Positions 22,630-31,705 of a stretch of 36,283 nucleotides of DNA are shown in pieces. How positions within the stretch are numbered: the stretch's first letter is position 1; every line of letters begins with the position of its first letter. The position numbers and the translations under genes were made by a program. This stretch comes from SIG480 sp045586595 (lineage in GTDB: Bacteria; Bacillota; Clostridia; Oscillospirales; JAAYXM01): the NCBI GenBank assembly GCA_045586595.1, contig JAZNAQ010000043.1, positions 1 through 36,283 of the forward strand, written 5' to 3'. Under the pieces are notes generated by a model. The model saw only the letters and a list, made by a program, of their open reading frames with translations. It was not told where the DNA came from and did not search any database.

Positions 22630-24756
22630 ATGAAAGATAGAAAAAGGTTCTACGATACAATTTCCGATATGTCTGTACAAGACATACTGGATGAAATAAG
22701 TGCGGATACCCTTGTCGGCGATGATGATTTGATTCTTGATGAAATCCTCGCCGAGTTTTCCGACGGCAAAAAAAGCACTTCGGAAGAACCGGTGATAAAT
22801 GCTCCTGTAAAAATGTCTGAAAGCAAACGTCCTGAACTTAATGAAGAAAAGGTAAATGACCTGTCAGAGAATACAGGTAAAGGCGAGGTTTCAGGTACAA
22901 ATGAGTTTGTAGCAGAAAATGAAAAAAAGGCTCGTATGGTCGATACCATAGTGCGCCCATGGGAAAACGGTGTATACGGCGACATGAGCTTAGAGGATAC
23001 TATAGACAAAACCGGCAAGAAGAAGCACCGTGCATCAAAATTCGCTGAAACATTTGATACGTTTACGCGAAGTGAGCTTTTTGAGGACAAGAACAGTACA
23101 AACATTCTTGAAACACGCTCGGTTGAAGAAATTATAAAAGAAAATTCAAAAGTTTCAAAGCTTTTGGGGCTTCGCACATTTATACTCCTTATATTAAGCC
23201 TGCTTTCGTGCTATCTTGCTTTTTCTGAACCGATGGGAATATATCTGCCTCGGTTTATCTCATATATAGTGCATCCGTTCCGCTACCTTTTCTTAACAGC
23301 GTTTTTTGAGATTTGTGCAATGCTTCTTTCTGTAGACGTACTGTCAAAAGGTCTTGGGCGAATTTTCAGGCTTAAACCTAATGTTGATTCGGCTATTGCA
23401 TTTTCGGCATTTGCAACACTTGTACATGTAATTACCATAATGGCGGCACCGCAATGGAGAGGTTGGCTTCCGTATAGCTGTATAACGGTTGTAAGCCTGT
23501 TCTTTACCATATACGGGAAGTGGATAAACGCAAGGGCGCTGTGTCGTGTGTGTAAGACAGTTAAATCCGCGAAGCGGCCGAGCCTTGTGTATGTTGAGAA
23601 TATGTATGATGAGATGAATATAATCAAACAGAACACCGAGGACACTCGCTCATTTATATCTCACATAAACGATAAAGATGCGTCCCGCACATTCTGGACA
23701 TTTCTTTCGCCGATTGTAATTGTTGCATCTATAGTATTTGCGGCGATAGCGTCTTTTGGAACTAATACTCCGCAACACTTTTTCTGGGCACTTGCCGGTA
23801 TTTCTTCAGTTTCAACGCCGTTTTTTACAATGCTTTCATTCGTATTCCCGTTTTCAATCACGGCTAAGAACCTATCACTTGTAGGCGCTGCAATATCAGG
23901 CTGGTTTTCAGCAACAAACCTTGCAAAAAGAGCAAATGCAGTTGTTTGCGATAATGATATTTTCCCGAAGGGAACTGTCACCCTTCATGGCCTTAAGGTT
24001 CTCGGTAATTTCTCGCTTGAGCAAACAGTGTGCTATGCGGCGAGTGTTATCGGCGAGACAAAGAGCGGGCTGTCTGATGTTTTTGCAGACCTGCTCAAAA
24101 GCCGCTACGGCACAAAAACACAGGTTAAAAATCTTCGCTATCACGAGTCGGGTGGGATAGAAGCTGAGATTGGGGATGATTCGGTTTTAATAGGCTCTGC
24201 CGGGTTTATGCTTCGCTCAGGCATACGTCTTCAGTCAGGTACAAATACAAGGAATGCAGTTTTTATTGCTATAAACAGGCAACCTGCCGGAGTATTTAAT
24301 ATAAACTATAAAGCCGGCACTGATGTTGAGCGTGCGTTGCATATGCTCGTGAAAAAGCGCGTTCCGGTAATTCTTGCAGTTCGCGATTTTAACCTTCTTC
24401 CGATGATGGTGGAGCAAACATTTAGCCTTCGTGACGGGGCCCTTGAATATCCGGAAATAGAGCAGAGGATAGATTTGTCCTCTGAAGAACAGTTTATAAA
24501 CAACGATGCTGTTGCGGTTATTACAAGAAGCGGTTTGTATCCTTTCTCGGCAGCGGTGCTTGCTGCGAAAAAACTAAGGCGTGCAACTATCCGAAATATA
24601 TGCCTCACGGCGGCATGTGCTTTGATAGGAATGCTTTTCATGTTTTATCTCATGTTCATGCAAAAGCCTATACTTGTTACGCCGCACACAGTGTTTGTTT
24701 ATATGCTTCTTTGGTGTTTGCCTGTGTATCTGTTGTCGCTCAGGGTAAAGATATAA
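22630..24756 (+). CDS. Degenerate P-type-ATPase-like membrane protein with long acidic N-terminus
   Basis: The 708 residues divide into an acidic, low-complexity segment (1-175), a membrane region (about 181-300 and 356-425) and a soluble part (about 432-640) followed by two membrane helices (about 653-676, 684-703). The order matches P1B-type ATPases. NAVVCDNDIFPKGTV (436-450) aligns with the phosphorylation loop VVFDKTGTLTxGxxxV: the Asp remains (D441) but KTGT is lost. IEAEIGDDSVLIGSAGFM (510-527) and AVFIAINRQPAGVFNI (543-558) match the nucleotide-binding and P domains. TGE, the CPC-like membrane motif and GDGxND are absent, and the actuator is reduced to about 50 residues (305-355). Active ion transport is therefore unlikely. 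It lies between rlmB and era. Function unknown. Confidence 0.72.
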   Translation: MKDRKRFYDTISDMSVQDILDEISADTLVGDDDLILDEILAEFSDGKKSTSEEPVINAPVKMSESKRPELNEEKVNDLSENTGKGEVSGTNEFVAENEKKARMVDTIVRPWENGVYGDMSLEDTIDKTGKKKHRASKFAETFDTFTRSELFEDKNSTNILETRSVEEIIKENSKVSKLLGLRTFILLILSLLSCYLAFSEPMGIYLPRFISYIVHPFRYLFLTAFFEICAMLLSVDVLSKGLGRIFRLKPNVDSAIAFSAFATLVHVITIMAAPQWRGWLPYSCITVVSLFFTIYGKWINARALCRVCKTVKSAKRPSLVYVENMYDEMNIIKQNTEDTRSFISHINDKDASRTFWTFLSPIVIVASIVFAAIASFGTNTPQHFFWALAGISSVSTPFFTMLSFVFPFSITAKNLSLVGAAISGWFSATNLAKRANAVVCDNDIFPKGTVTLHGLKVLGNFSLEQTVCYAASVIGETKSGLSDVFADLLKSRYGTKTQVKNLRYHESGGIEAEIGDDSVLIGSAGFMLRSGIRLQSGTNTRNAVFIAINRQPAGVFNINYKAGTDVERALHMLVKKRVPVILAVRDFNLLPMMVEQTFSLRDGALEYPEIEQRIDLSSEEQFINNDAVAVITRSGLYPFSAAVLAAKKLRRATIRNICLTAACALIGMLFMFYLMFMQKPILVTPHTVFVYMLLWCLPVYLLSLRVKI

Positions 24757-24786
24757 AACTTTACATGTTGTTAAAAGGAGAAAATA

Positions 24787-25677
24787 ATGGAAATTAATAA
24801 ATCCGGAATGATTGCAATAGTAGGAAGGCCTAATGTAGGTAAATCAACGCTTATAAATGCACTAGCGGGTGAAAAAATAGCAATAGTGTCTGACAAACCA
24901 CAGACAACAAGAAACAGAATATGCGGGATTATCAATCGCGACAGTACGCAGTATGTGTTCATGGATACTCCGGGCTTTCATACGCCAAAGAGCCATCTGG
25001 GTGAATACATGGTGAAGGTTGCGGGAGATGCGATGTCTGATGTGGATGCGGTTATTATGCTCGTTGCTCCCGTTGCAAATGTCGGGAGCCTTGAGGAGCA
25101 AATAATTTCAAGAATAGCCCAAAGCAAGGTACCTGCAATTCTTCTTATAAATAAGATAGATACTGTAGATAAAGCCGACATTTTCCCGGTGATTGAGGCA
25201 TACAGTGCAAAGTATAACTTTGAAGCTATTATACCCATATCAGCTTATAAGGGCGACGGTGTTGAGCTTATATACAAAGAGCTTGATAGATTTATTCCAG
25301 AAGGAGTAGCTCTTTTCCCCGAGGATATGACGTCCGACCAGCCTGAAAAACAGATGATTTCTGAGATTATCAGAGAAAAGCTGCTAAGGCTCTTAAATCA
25401 CGAAATTCCTCACGGAACTGCTGTTGAAATAACACGCTTTACTGAACGCGATAACGGCATAATAGATGTTACCGCAACAATATATTGCGAGCGCGAAAGT
25501 CATAAGGGTATAATAATCGGCAAGCGCGGAGCAATGCTTAAAAAAGTGGGTGAGCATGCCCGCAGAGATATAGAAAAATTTATGGGTACAAAAGTCTTTC
25601 TTGAAACATGGGTAAAAGTAAAGGAAAACTGGCGTGACAATGATGTGCTGATTAAAAATTTTGGTTACGAACTCTAG
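24787..25677 (+). CDS. era: GTPase Era
   Basis: Era binds the 3' end of 16S rRNA and checks 30S maturation. The 296 residues have the G domain with GRPNVGKSTLINAL (from 14), the switch region PQTTRNRI, DTPGFH and NKID, then a C-terminal KH domain with KGIIIGKRGAMLKKVGEHARRDIE (about 240-263). Length is normal. It follows the P-type-ATPase-like gene by 30 bases behind AAAAGGAG and precedes recO, the standard Clostridia order. Confidence 0.98.
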   Translation: MEINKSGMIAIVGRPNVGKSTLINALAGEKIAIVSDKPQTTRNRICGIINRDSTQYVFMDTPGFHTPKSHLGEYMVKVAGDAMSDVDAVIMLVAPVANVGSLEEQIISRIAQSKVPAILLINKIDTVDKADIFPVIEAYSAKYNFEAIIPISAYKGDGVELIYKELDRFIPEGVALFPEDMTSDQPEKQMISEIIREKLLRLLNHEIPHGTAVEITRFTERDNGIIDVTATIYCERESHKGIIIGKRGAMLKKVGEHARRDIEKFMGTKVFLETWVKVKENWRDNDVLIKNFGYEL

Positions 25678-25710
25678 TGAGGTTGATTAACTTTACAGGT
25701 GGTGAGCTTT

Positions 25711-26442
25711 TTGCAGGTTGTAGATAAAGGTCTGATACTTCGCGAAACACCGTATAAAGAGGCGGATGTCATGCTCAGCGTACTTACTGAATGCGGGGGC
25801 AAACTGTCCGTGCTCGCGCGAGGTGCAAAGCGTAAAAGCAGCCGTATGTCTGCAGCCGTGCAGCTTCTCACTTATTCTGAATTTACGCTGTACGAAAGCG
25901 GCGGCAGATATACTCTGAACGAAGCCGAGCCGATTGAAATGTTCTACGGCATACGCGGCGATATAGTAAAGCTTGCCCTGGCTTCGTATTTTGCAGAGGT
26001 ACTTGAGCAGGCATCAGACGAGGAGAGTATAAACCCTGAGCTTTTGCGGCTTGGGTTAAACTCATTGTATGCACTGGCTAATACAAAAATTTCGCTTGAA
26101 AAAATAAAGGCTGTATTTGAACTTAAGGTTTGTGAACTTTCGGGCTATGCGCCTAATGTTTTTTCGTGTGCTTCATGTGGCGCAAGTGAAGGTTTTAAAT
26201 GTTTCGACATACAAAACGGAAGTGTCATGTGTGAAAAATGTGCAAGTCTGCATCACAGAGATGTTGATGCAAGCGTTGTAGATGCTATGCGTTTTATAAT
26301 GAGAGAGGACATAAAACGCATTTTTTCTTTTAATATCAGTGAAAAATCTATGAAAACTCTGGCGCGTATAACTGATGAATACCTCAGGGTTCATTTTGAC
26401 CGAAACTTTAAAACCAACACTTTTTATAAGGGACTAATATAG
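25711..26442 (+). CDS. recO: DNA repair protein RecO
   Basis: RecO helps load RecA on gapped DNA with RecR and anneals SSB-coated strands. The N-terminal OB fold holds KGLILRETPYKEADVMLSVLT and the middle is helical. A four-cysteine zinc finger (CASCGA and CEKC, about residues 153-178) is as in many Firmicute RecO proteins. The frame is open to GTG 25699 and 25702, but these lie in the AGGTGGTGAG ribosome-binding site; TTG 25711 (243 residues, MQVVDKGLILRE) fits the usual RecO start better. It is directly after era. Confidence 0.93.
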   Translation: MQVVDKGLILRETPYKEADVMLSVLTECGGKLSVLARGAKRKSSRMSAAVQLLTYSEFTLYESGGRYTLNEAEPIEMFYGIRGDIVKLALASYFAEVLEQASDEESINPELLRLGLNSLYALANTKISLEKIKAVFELKVCELSGYAPNVFSCASCGASEGFKCFDIQNGSVMCEKCASLHHRDVDASVVDAMRFIMREDIKRIFSFNISEKSMKTLARITDEYLRVHFDRNFKTNTFYKGLI

Positions 26443-26460
26443 CCGTAAACGGAGAGGATT

Positions 26461-28848
26461 ATGGACAGTTTATATCAAAAGTCACAAAAAACACTTGAGC
26501 TTTCGAGAGTACTTGAGCTTCTTGCAGAACATGCCGTTAGTGACAGCGGAAAGGAGCTTGCCCGCGCGCTTGTTCCCAAAACAGACTTGGGAGAGGTGCG
26601 TGCGGCTATTGAGAAAACGAGTGATGCCCGAAAACTTATCGGAGCCAAAGGCTCACCGTCGTTTTCGGGTGTACGAAATCTCTCAGCAAGTGTAAAACGC
26701 GCAGAGCGTGGAGGGGCCTTAAGTCCTTCAGAGCTTTTGCACGTTGCGGAGCTTCTTAAGTGTGCACGAGGTGCGCAAAGCTACCTCGAAGAGGACAGAC
26801 GTGGCGAGAGGACAACGCTCGATAGTATGTTTTCGGGGCTGCTTGTGAATAAATATCTTGAGGATAAAATCCGCGCCGCTATACTTAGCCCTGAGGAAAT
26901 AGCTGATGCTGCTTCCGGAGAGCTGTTGTCCATAAGGCGGAAAATTCGCCGCAGCGGTGAAAAGGTTCGCGAGGTTCTTGCTCATATCATATCTTCTCCT
27001 TCTCATGCAAAACACTTGCAAGAGGCTATAATAACCCAGCGCTCAGGCCGCTATGTTGTGCCGGTAAAGAGCGAGTATAAAGGTGAGATAAAAGGCCTTG
27101 TACACGACGTTTCATCTACTGGAGCTACTGTGTTTATAGAGCCCATACAGGTTGTTGAGCTTAATAATGCATTGCGTGAGCTTGAGGCAGAGGAGAAAAA
27201 AGAAATAGAGCGCATACTTGCTGAGCTGTCTGCAGAGGTTGCGCAGTTTTCACAAGGAATAGAAACAAACTTTGAAATACTCGCGCGTCTCGACCTAATT
27301 TTTGCGATGGGAAGGCTCTCTTATGCGCAGAATGCCGAGGCACCCATTGTAAATGATAAGGGCATAATAGAGTTAAAAAACGCGCGCCATCCGCTTCTTG
27401 ATAAAGATAAAACTGTTCCTATATCAATCAAACTGGGGCGTGACTTTGATACACTTGTCATAACAGGCCCGAATACAGGTGGCAAGACAGTATCCCTGAA
27501 AACTGTTGGTCTGCTGACTCTTATGGCAGAATGCGGTATGCATATACCGTGTGAATACGGAAGTGAAATTTCAGTATTTTCAAAAATATATGCTGATATT
27601 GGCGATGAGCAGAGCATAGAACAGTCGCTCTCAACCTTCTCATCTCATATGAAAAATATAGTTGAGATAATTAAAGAGGCAGACGGTGAGTCGCTCGTTC
27701 TTGTAGATGAGCTTGGCGCGGGAACTGACCCGATAGAGGGTGCAGCCCTTGCTGTATCAATTATTGAGTATATAAAATCACTCGGGGCAAAGACAGTTGC
27801 GACAACCCACTATGCCGAGCTTAAAAGCTTTGCGCTGATTACGGAACGCGTAGAGAATGCGAGCTGTGAGTTTGATGTAAGCACACTCAAGCCAACCTAC
27901 AGGCTGCTTATCGGAATACCCGGTAAAAGTAACGCGTTTGCCATATCTGAACGGTTAGGGCTTCCGATAAATATAATAGAGAGTGCGGGCGCTCTTGTTG
28001 AGCGTGAGGACAAACGCTTCGATGAGATACTTTCGCGTCTTGAAGAGAAGCAGCTGGCGCTTGATACAGAACTCACGAAGGCTAATCGGCTTCGTCTAGA
28101 TGCAGAACAGAAAAAGAAAAAGTCTGAACAGTTTGAGGCAGAGCTTGAAAAACGCAAGGTAAGCGTGATAGAAAAAGCTCGCGAAGATGCAGAGAAAATT
28201 CTGACTGATGCGCGTGAGGCGGCTGAACGCGCCCTTGATGAAATTAAAGAAATCCGCAAGCTCGAAAGAAAAAAGGCTGACCGCAACCTCATAAACGATG
28301 CCCGCAACGAGCTTAAGCGAGGGCTTAATGAAGCTGAGAAAAATGTAATTCGGGCAAAGGCAAGGCCGACGGCTAAACAGCTTCCGAGAAAGCTTCGTGA
28401 GGGCGATACCGTAGAGCTTGTTGAACTTGGTCTTCATGGTACGGTTATATCTGTCGCGGATAAAACAGGGATACTTACGGTACAGGCGGGTATAATGAAG
28501 GTTACTGCAAAGCCTGATGAGGTGCAGCTCGTTGAAGAGAGCGGAGAGAAGACCGTAAAAGAATTTATTGCGAAGAAAAAAGCAGAGCTTCGCAATATAT
28601 CTGTTAAGCCAGAGGTTGACCTTCGAGGTATGACATCGGATGAAGCGGAGTATACTTTGGCTGCATATCTCGACAATGCGTTTCTTGCAAAGCTTAACAG
28701 CGTAACAATTATACACGGAAAGGGAACCGGTGTTCTGAGAAAGTCGGTACATTCATATCTGCGCTCACACCCGCATATAAAATCTTGGAGATTAGGTGTG
28801 TATGGTGAGGGTGAAGACGGCGTTACCATCGCAGAACTGAGAATATGA
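26461..28848 (+). CDS. mutS2: MutS2 endonuclease with Smr domain
   Basis: MutS2 suppresses recombination or, in B. subtilis, helps rescue collided ribosomes. The 795 residues show an N-terminal core and lever part, the ATPase domain with GPNTGGKT at 336-343 and VDELGAGTDPIEG, a long Glu/Lys/Arg coiled-coil region (about 515-640), a KOW-like segment near residue 645-690, and a C-terminal Smr nuclease domain with VDLRGMTSDEAEYTL and HGKGTGVLR (about 720-760). There is no MutS mismatch-recognition domain, as expected. It starts 18 bases after recO. Confidence 0.97.
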   Translation: MDSLYQKSQKTLELSRVLELLAEHAVSDSGKELARALVPKTDLGEVRAAIEKTSDARKLIGAKGSPSFSGVRNLSASVKRAERGGALSPSELLHVAELLKCARGAQSYLEEDRRGERTTLDSMFSGLLVNKYLEDKIRAAILSPEEIADAASGELLSIRRKIRRSGEKVREVLAHIISSPSHAKHLQEAIITQRSGRYVVPVKSEYKGEIKGLVHDVSSTGATVFIEPIQVVELNNALRELEAEEKKEIERILAELSAEVAQFSQGIETNFEILARLDLIFAMGRLSYAQNAEAPIVNDKGIIELKNARHPLLDKDKTVPISIKLGRDFDTLVITGPNTGGKTVSLKTVGLLTLMAECGMHIPCEYGSEISVFSKIYADIGDEQSIEQSLSTFSSHMKNIVEIIKEADGESLVLVDELGAGTDPIEGAALAVSIIEYIKSLGAKTVATTHYAELKSFALITERVENASCEFDVSTLKPTYRLLIGIPGKSNAFAISERLGLPINIIESAGALVEREDKRFDEILSRLEEKQLALDTELTKANRLRLDAEQKKKKSEQFEAELEKRKVSVIEKAREDAEKILTDAREAAERALDEIKEIRKLERKKADRNLINDARNELKRGLNEAEKNVIRAKARPTAKQLPRKLREGDTVELVELGLHGTVISVADKTGILTVQAGIMKVTAKPDEVQLVEESGEKTVKEFIAKKKAELRNISVKPEVDLRGMTSDEAEYTLAAYLDNAFLAKLNSVTIIHGKGTGVLRKSVHSYLRSHPHIKSWRLGVYGEGEDGVTIAELRI

Positions 28849-28905
28849 TACAATTATCTTTTTCTCTTTTATTTGTTTTTTGTACGTTGTATGCATAAAA
28901 AAATA

Positions 28906-28935
28906 TTGACTTATATAGTGTTAATTTGATATTAT
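28906..28935 (+). promoter_or_regulatory. Promoter of the HPr-like gene
   Basis: TTGACT (28906-28911), 18 bases, TATTAT (28930-28935). It lies in an AT-rich gap after mutS2, about 50 bases before the start codon. Confidence 0.75.
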
Positions 28936-28985
28936 ATATATAGAATATTAAAAAACGTAAATTTATTGTTAGGAGAAGACGCCAA

Positions 28986-29255
28986 ATGTGCTCTAAAGAA
29001 GTAGTTATAAACAATCAGATTGGGCTCCGCGCACGCCCGGCAACATTTTTCATCCAGAAAGCTAACGAGTTCAAGTGCAGCATTCAGGTAGAGCGTGAAG
29101 AGCGCCGTGTTAATGCAAAGAGCTTGCTCGGTGTTCTCTCACTTGGTATCGTAAAGGGTACTAAGGTTACTATCATCGCTGACGGAGCAGATGAAGATGA
29201 GGCTCTTGTTGCGCTTTGTGACCTTGTAGGAAGTAATTTTTCAGACCAGATGTAA
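28986..29255 (+). CDS. HPr-family protein with Arg15 in place of the phosphorylated His (Crh-like)
   Basis: This 89-residue protein has the HPr fold signature, but the active-site motif reads GLRARPAT instead of GLHARPAT. Residue 15 is Arg (codon CGC, 29028-29030), one transition away from His, so the PEP-dependent phosphate relay should be impossible. The regulatory motif VNAKSLLGVLSLGI with Ser46 is intact, as in HPr and Crh targets of HPr kinase/phosphorylase. B. subtilis Crh has Gln15 and keeps Ser46, so a regulatory role in carbon catabolite control is the best inference. AGGAG lies 5' of the ATG. It stands alone between its own promoter and a hairpin. Confidence 0.87.
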   Translation: MCSKEVVINNQIGLRARPATFFIQKANEFKCSIQVEREERRVNAKSLLGVLSLGIVKGTKVTIIADGADEDEALVALCDLVGSNFSDQM

Positions 29256-29282
29256 ATAACACTTTAATAGTAGTATATCTCA

Positions 29283-29310
29283 TATAGACGGCAAATTTTT
29301 GCCGTCTATA
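29283..29310 (+). other. Strong hairpin after the HPr-like gene, no U-tract
   Basis: TATAGACGGCAAA and its exact complement form a stem of up to 13 bp around a run of T. It is not followed by T residues on either strand in a form typical of a terminator, so it may be a leaky terminator or an mRNA 3'-end stabiliser before uvrC. Confidence 0.5.
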
Positions 29311-29332
29311 CTGTTATAGGCAGGTGAGAATA

Positions 29333-31150
29333 ATGATGAGTCCGAAAGAAAAGGCTCTTAAACTGCCGCAAAAACCCGGTGTATATATAATGCTAGGTAA
29401 AAGCGGAGAAATAATATATATAGGTAAGGCAAAAAAATTATATAATCGGGTAAATTCATATTTCAGGAGCAATTCTTCGCATAATTCAAAAACGCGCCTC
29501 ATGGTGTCCCAGATAAAGGATTTTGACTATATAATAACAGATACTGAGTTCGAAGCTTTAGTGCTTGAAAACTCTCTTATAAAACGTCATAAACCAAAGT
29601 ATAATATTTTGCTTAAAGACGATAAGGGCTATCCTTCAATCCGCCTTTCAAACGGGCCATACCCACGGTTTTCTGTAGTCTCAAAACCGGCCGACGACGG
29701 TGCAAGATATTTTGGGCCATACGGTGGGAGAGTTGAGTCACGCCGTGCAATAGAAACGGTAAGCGAGCTTCTGAAATTGCCAACCTGTAATCGCAAATTT
29801 CCTGCCGATATAGGAAAGGGAAGGCCTTGCCTTAACAGCCACATCGGAAGATGTGACGCAGTATGTGTAGGCAAAATAACAAAAGAAGAGTATAACGATC
29901 GTATAGAGCGCGCGTGTATGATTCTTTCGGGGAAGACTGACGATGTTCTTAATCTGCTCGAGAAAAAAATGCTTGAACATGCGGACAAGCTCGAATTTGA
30001 GCTTGCAGGGAAGCTTCGTGATGAGATGCGTTCAGTTTCGGCACTGAGTACAAAACAAAAAATTATTTCGAGTATGATGTCAGATACAGATGTTTTTGCG
30101 CTATATACCGGTGAGAGCAAAACCGTATTCTCAATTCTTCACTATATTGACGGAACCTTGCTTGAGGGAGAATCCAAGATGATAGATACTCCTGTATATG
30201 CTGATTTGTCTGAACTTTTGGAGGAGTTTGTTGTACGCTATTACTCTGAAAGAACAAGATTTCCGCGAGAGATATATCTGCAGTATGAAATCGCGTCCTG
30301 TGATGCTGTATCTGATTGGCTTTCTGAACTTGCAGGAAGACGGGTGTATATAATTACACCAAAACGCGGCGAGAAGCATAAGTCTGTTGAAATGGCGCGT
30401 GAGAATGCAAAAGAAAAGGCGCTTGCCGCGATAAACCGCGAGGAGCGGGAGCTGCGTATACTTGAGGATTTAAAGAAAATTCTCGGGCTTTTGGAAACGC
30501 CTCACAGAATAGAATCGTACGATATATCAAACACTTCGGCAAGCGAAATGGTAGCTGGCATGGTAGTGTTTCAAAACGGCTCTCCGGCTCGCCGAGAATA
30601 CCGCAGGTTTAAAATAAAAACACTACATCAGCAGGATGACCCAAGAGCGATGCGTGAGGTTCTTGCACGAAGATTTGCCCGCTATAAAGACGGCGATGAG
30701 AGGTTTTCGAACAAGCCGGACCTTATTTTGCTTGACGGTGGGGTTGCCCAGATAAATGCAGTATCCTCACTTTTTGTTGAAATTGGTATAAATATTCCGT
30801 TGTTTGGTATGGTTAAGGATGACAAACACAAAACCCGTGCCGTTGTTGATGTGCTCGGAAGAGAAATAGGGATTTTGGCAAACCCTACGGTATTTAGGTT
30901 TATCTCGGCGGTGCAGGAGGAGGTACACAGGTTCTCTGTAGAATATCACCGCAAGCTGCGTGAACGCAGTGTGACAGAAAGTGAATTGACGAAAATAAAG
31001 GGGATAGGCAAAAAACGTGCCTCAGAGCTTCTTGCAAAGTTTAAGAGCATATCCGCAATCGAGAAAGCAAGTGTAGAAGAGCTTTGTAAGGTTTTGCCAG
31101 AAGCGTTGGCAAGGGATGTTTATACTCATTACAACGGAGAAAGGGAGTGA
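29333..31150 (+). CDS. uvrC: Excinuclease ABC subunit C
   Basis: UvrC makes both incisions in nucleotide-excision repair. The 605 residues contain the GIY-YIG nuclease (about 10-90, GVYIMLG and IIYIGKAKKL), a Cys cluster (CNRKFP, GRPCLNSHIGRCDAVC) of the type that binds an Fe-S cluster, a UVR domain (about 197-232), the RNase-H-like nuclease with YDISNTSASEMVAGMVVF and LLDGGVAQIN, and a helix-hairpin-helix pair at the C-terminus (IKGIGKKRASELL). Two adjacent ATGs (29333, 29336) both fit the AGGTGAG site. uvrA and uvrB are not in the window. Confidence 0.97.
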   Translation: MMSPKEKALKLPQKPGVYIMLGKSGEIIYIGKAKKLYNRVNSYFRSNSSHNSKTRLMVSQIKDFDYIITDTEFEALVLENSLIKRHKPKYNILLKDDKGYPSIRLSNGPYPRFSVVSKPADDGARYFGPYGGRVESRRAIETVSELLKLPTCNRKFPADIGKGRPCLNSHIGRCDAVCVGKITKEEYNDRIERACMILSGKTDDVLNLLEKKMLEHADKLEFELAGKLRDEMRSVSALSTKQKIISSMMSDTDVFALYTGESKTVFSILHYIDGTLLEGESKMIDTPVYADLSELLEEFVVRYYSERTRFPREIYLQYEIASCDAVSDWLSELAGRRVYIITPKRGEKHKSVEMARENAKEKALAAINREERELRILEDLKKILGLLETPHRIESYDISNTSASEMVAGMVVFQNGSPARREYRRFKIKTLHQQDDPRAMREVLARRFARYKDGDERFSNKPDLILLDGGVAQINAVSSLFVEIGINIPLFGMVKDDKHKTRAVVDVLGREIGILANPTVFRFISAVQEEVHRFSVEYHRKLRERSVTESELTKIKGIGKKRASELLAKFKSISAIEKASVEELCKVLPEALARDVYTHYNGERE

Positions 31151-31154
31151 ATAT

Positions 31155-31700
31155 ATGCGAGTGATTTCCGGGTCTGCCCGAGGCAGAGTGCTTAAGGCGC
31201 TTGAGGGCGATGAAACGCGCCCAACAACCGATAAAGTGAAAGAATCTATTTTTAATATAATTCAGTTTGATATAGAGGGAGCGCGTGTGCTTGATCTCTT
31301 TGCCGGTAGCGGACAGCTTGCGATAGAGGCTATAAGCCGTGGCGCAATAAGTGCTGTGGTTGTAGAAAATTCAAAACGGGCGGCAGAGATAGTTAAAGAG
31401 AATATTAAACGCTGTAACTTCACTGACGAGATAAGTATATACAGAGGCGATTTTGCCGAAGTATTGACAAAGTGCGCAAAATATGATGTAATATTTTTAG
31501 ACCCACCTTATAAAAGTAATCTTTTAAATCGCGCGCTTGAGCTTATTCATTCATTTGACATATTGTCAAATGATGGTATAATAATATGTGAGTCGGATAG
31601 CTCAGAAGAAATATATGAGCTGCCCGTTGAACGGTATTCATCCCGCGAGTATAGATACGGCAGGATTAAGCTAACGGTCATTCGCAAATCAGAGGTATAA
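31155..31700 (+). CDS. rsmD: 16S rRNA (guanine(966)-N2)-methyltransferase RsmD
   Basis: RsmD methylates G966 of 16S rRNA. The 181 residues begin MRVISGSARGRVLKALEGDETRPT, with LDLFAGSGQLAIEAISRGA (about 43-61) as the SAM site, and FLDPPYKS (about 114-121) as the catalytic motif. The frame is open to 31116 inside uvrC, but ATG 31155 behind AAGGGAG is the natural start, 4 bases after uvrC. It is followed by coaD, the usual neighbour. Confidence 0.96.
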   Translation: MRVISGSARGRVLKALEGDETRPTTDKVKESIFNIIQFDIEGARVLDLFAGSGQLAIEAISRGAISAVVVENSKRAAEIVKENIKRCNFTDEISIYRGDFAEVLTKCAKYDVIFLDPPYKSNLLNRALELIHSFDILSNDGIIICESDSSEEIYELPVERYSSREYRYGRIKLTVIRKSEV

Positions 31701-31705
31701 GCTTT

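Noticed and set aside
27897..28307. Serine-rich open frame on the minus strand
   Set aside because: It is the antisense shadow of the mutS2 coiled-coil region; the bias comes from Glu/Lys/Arg codons on the other strand.
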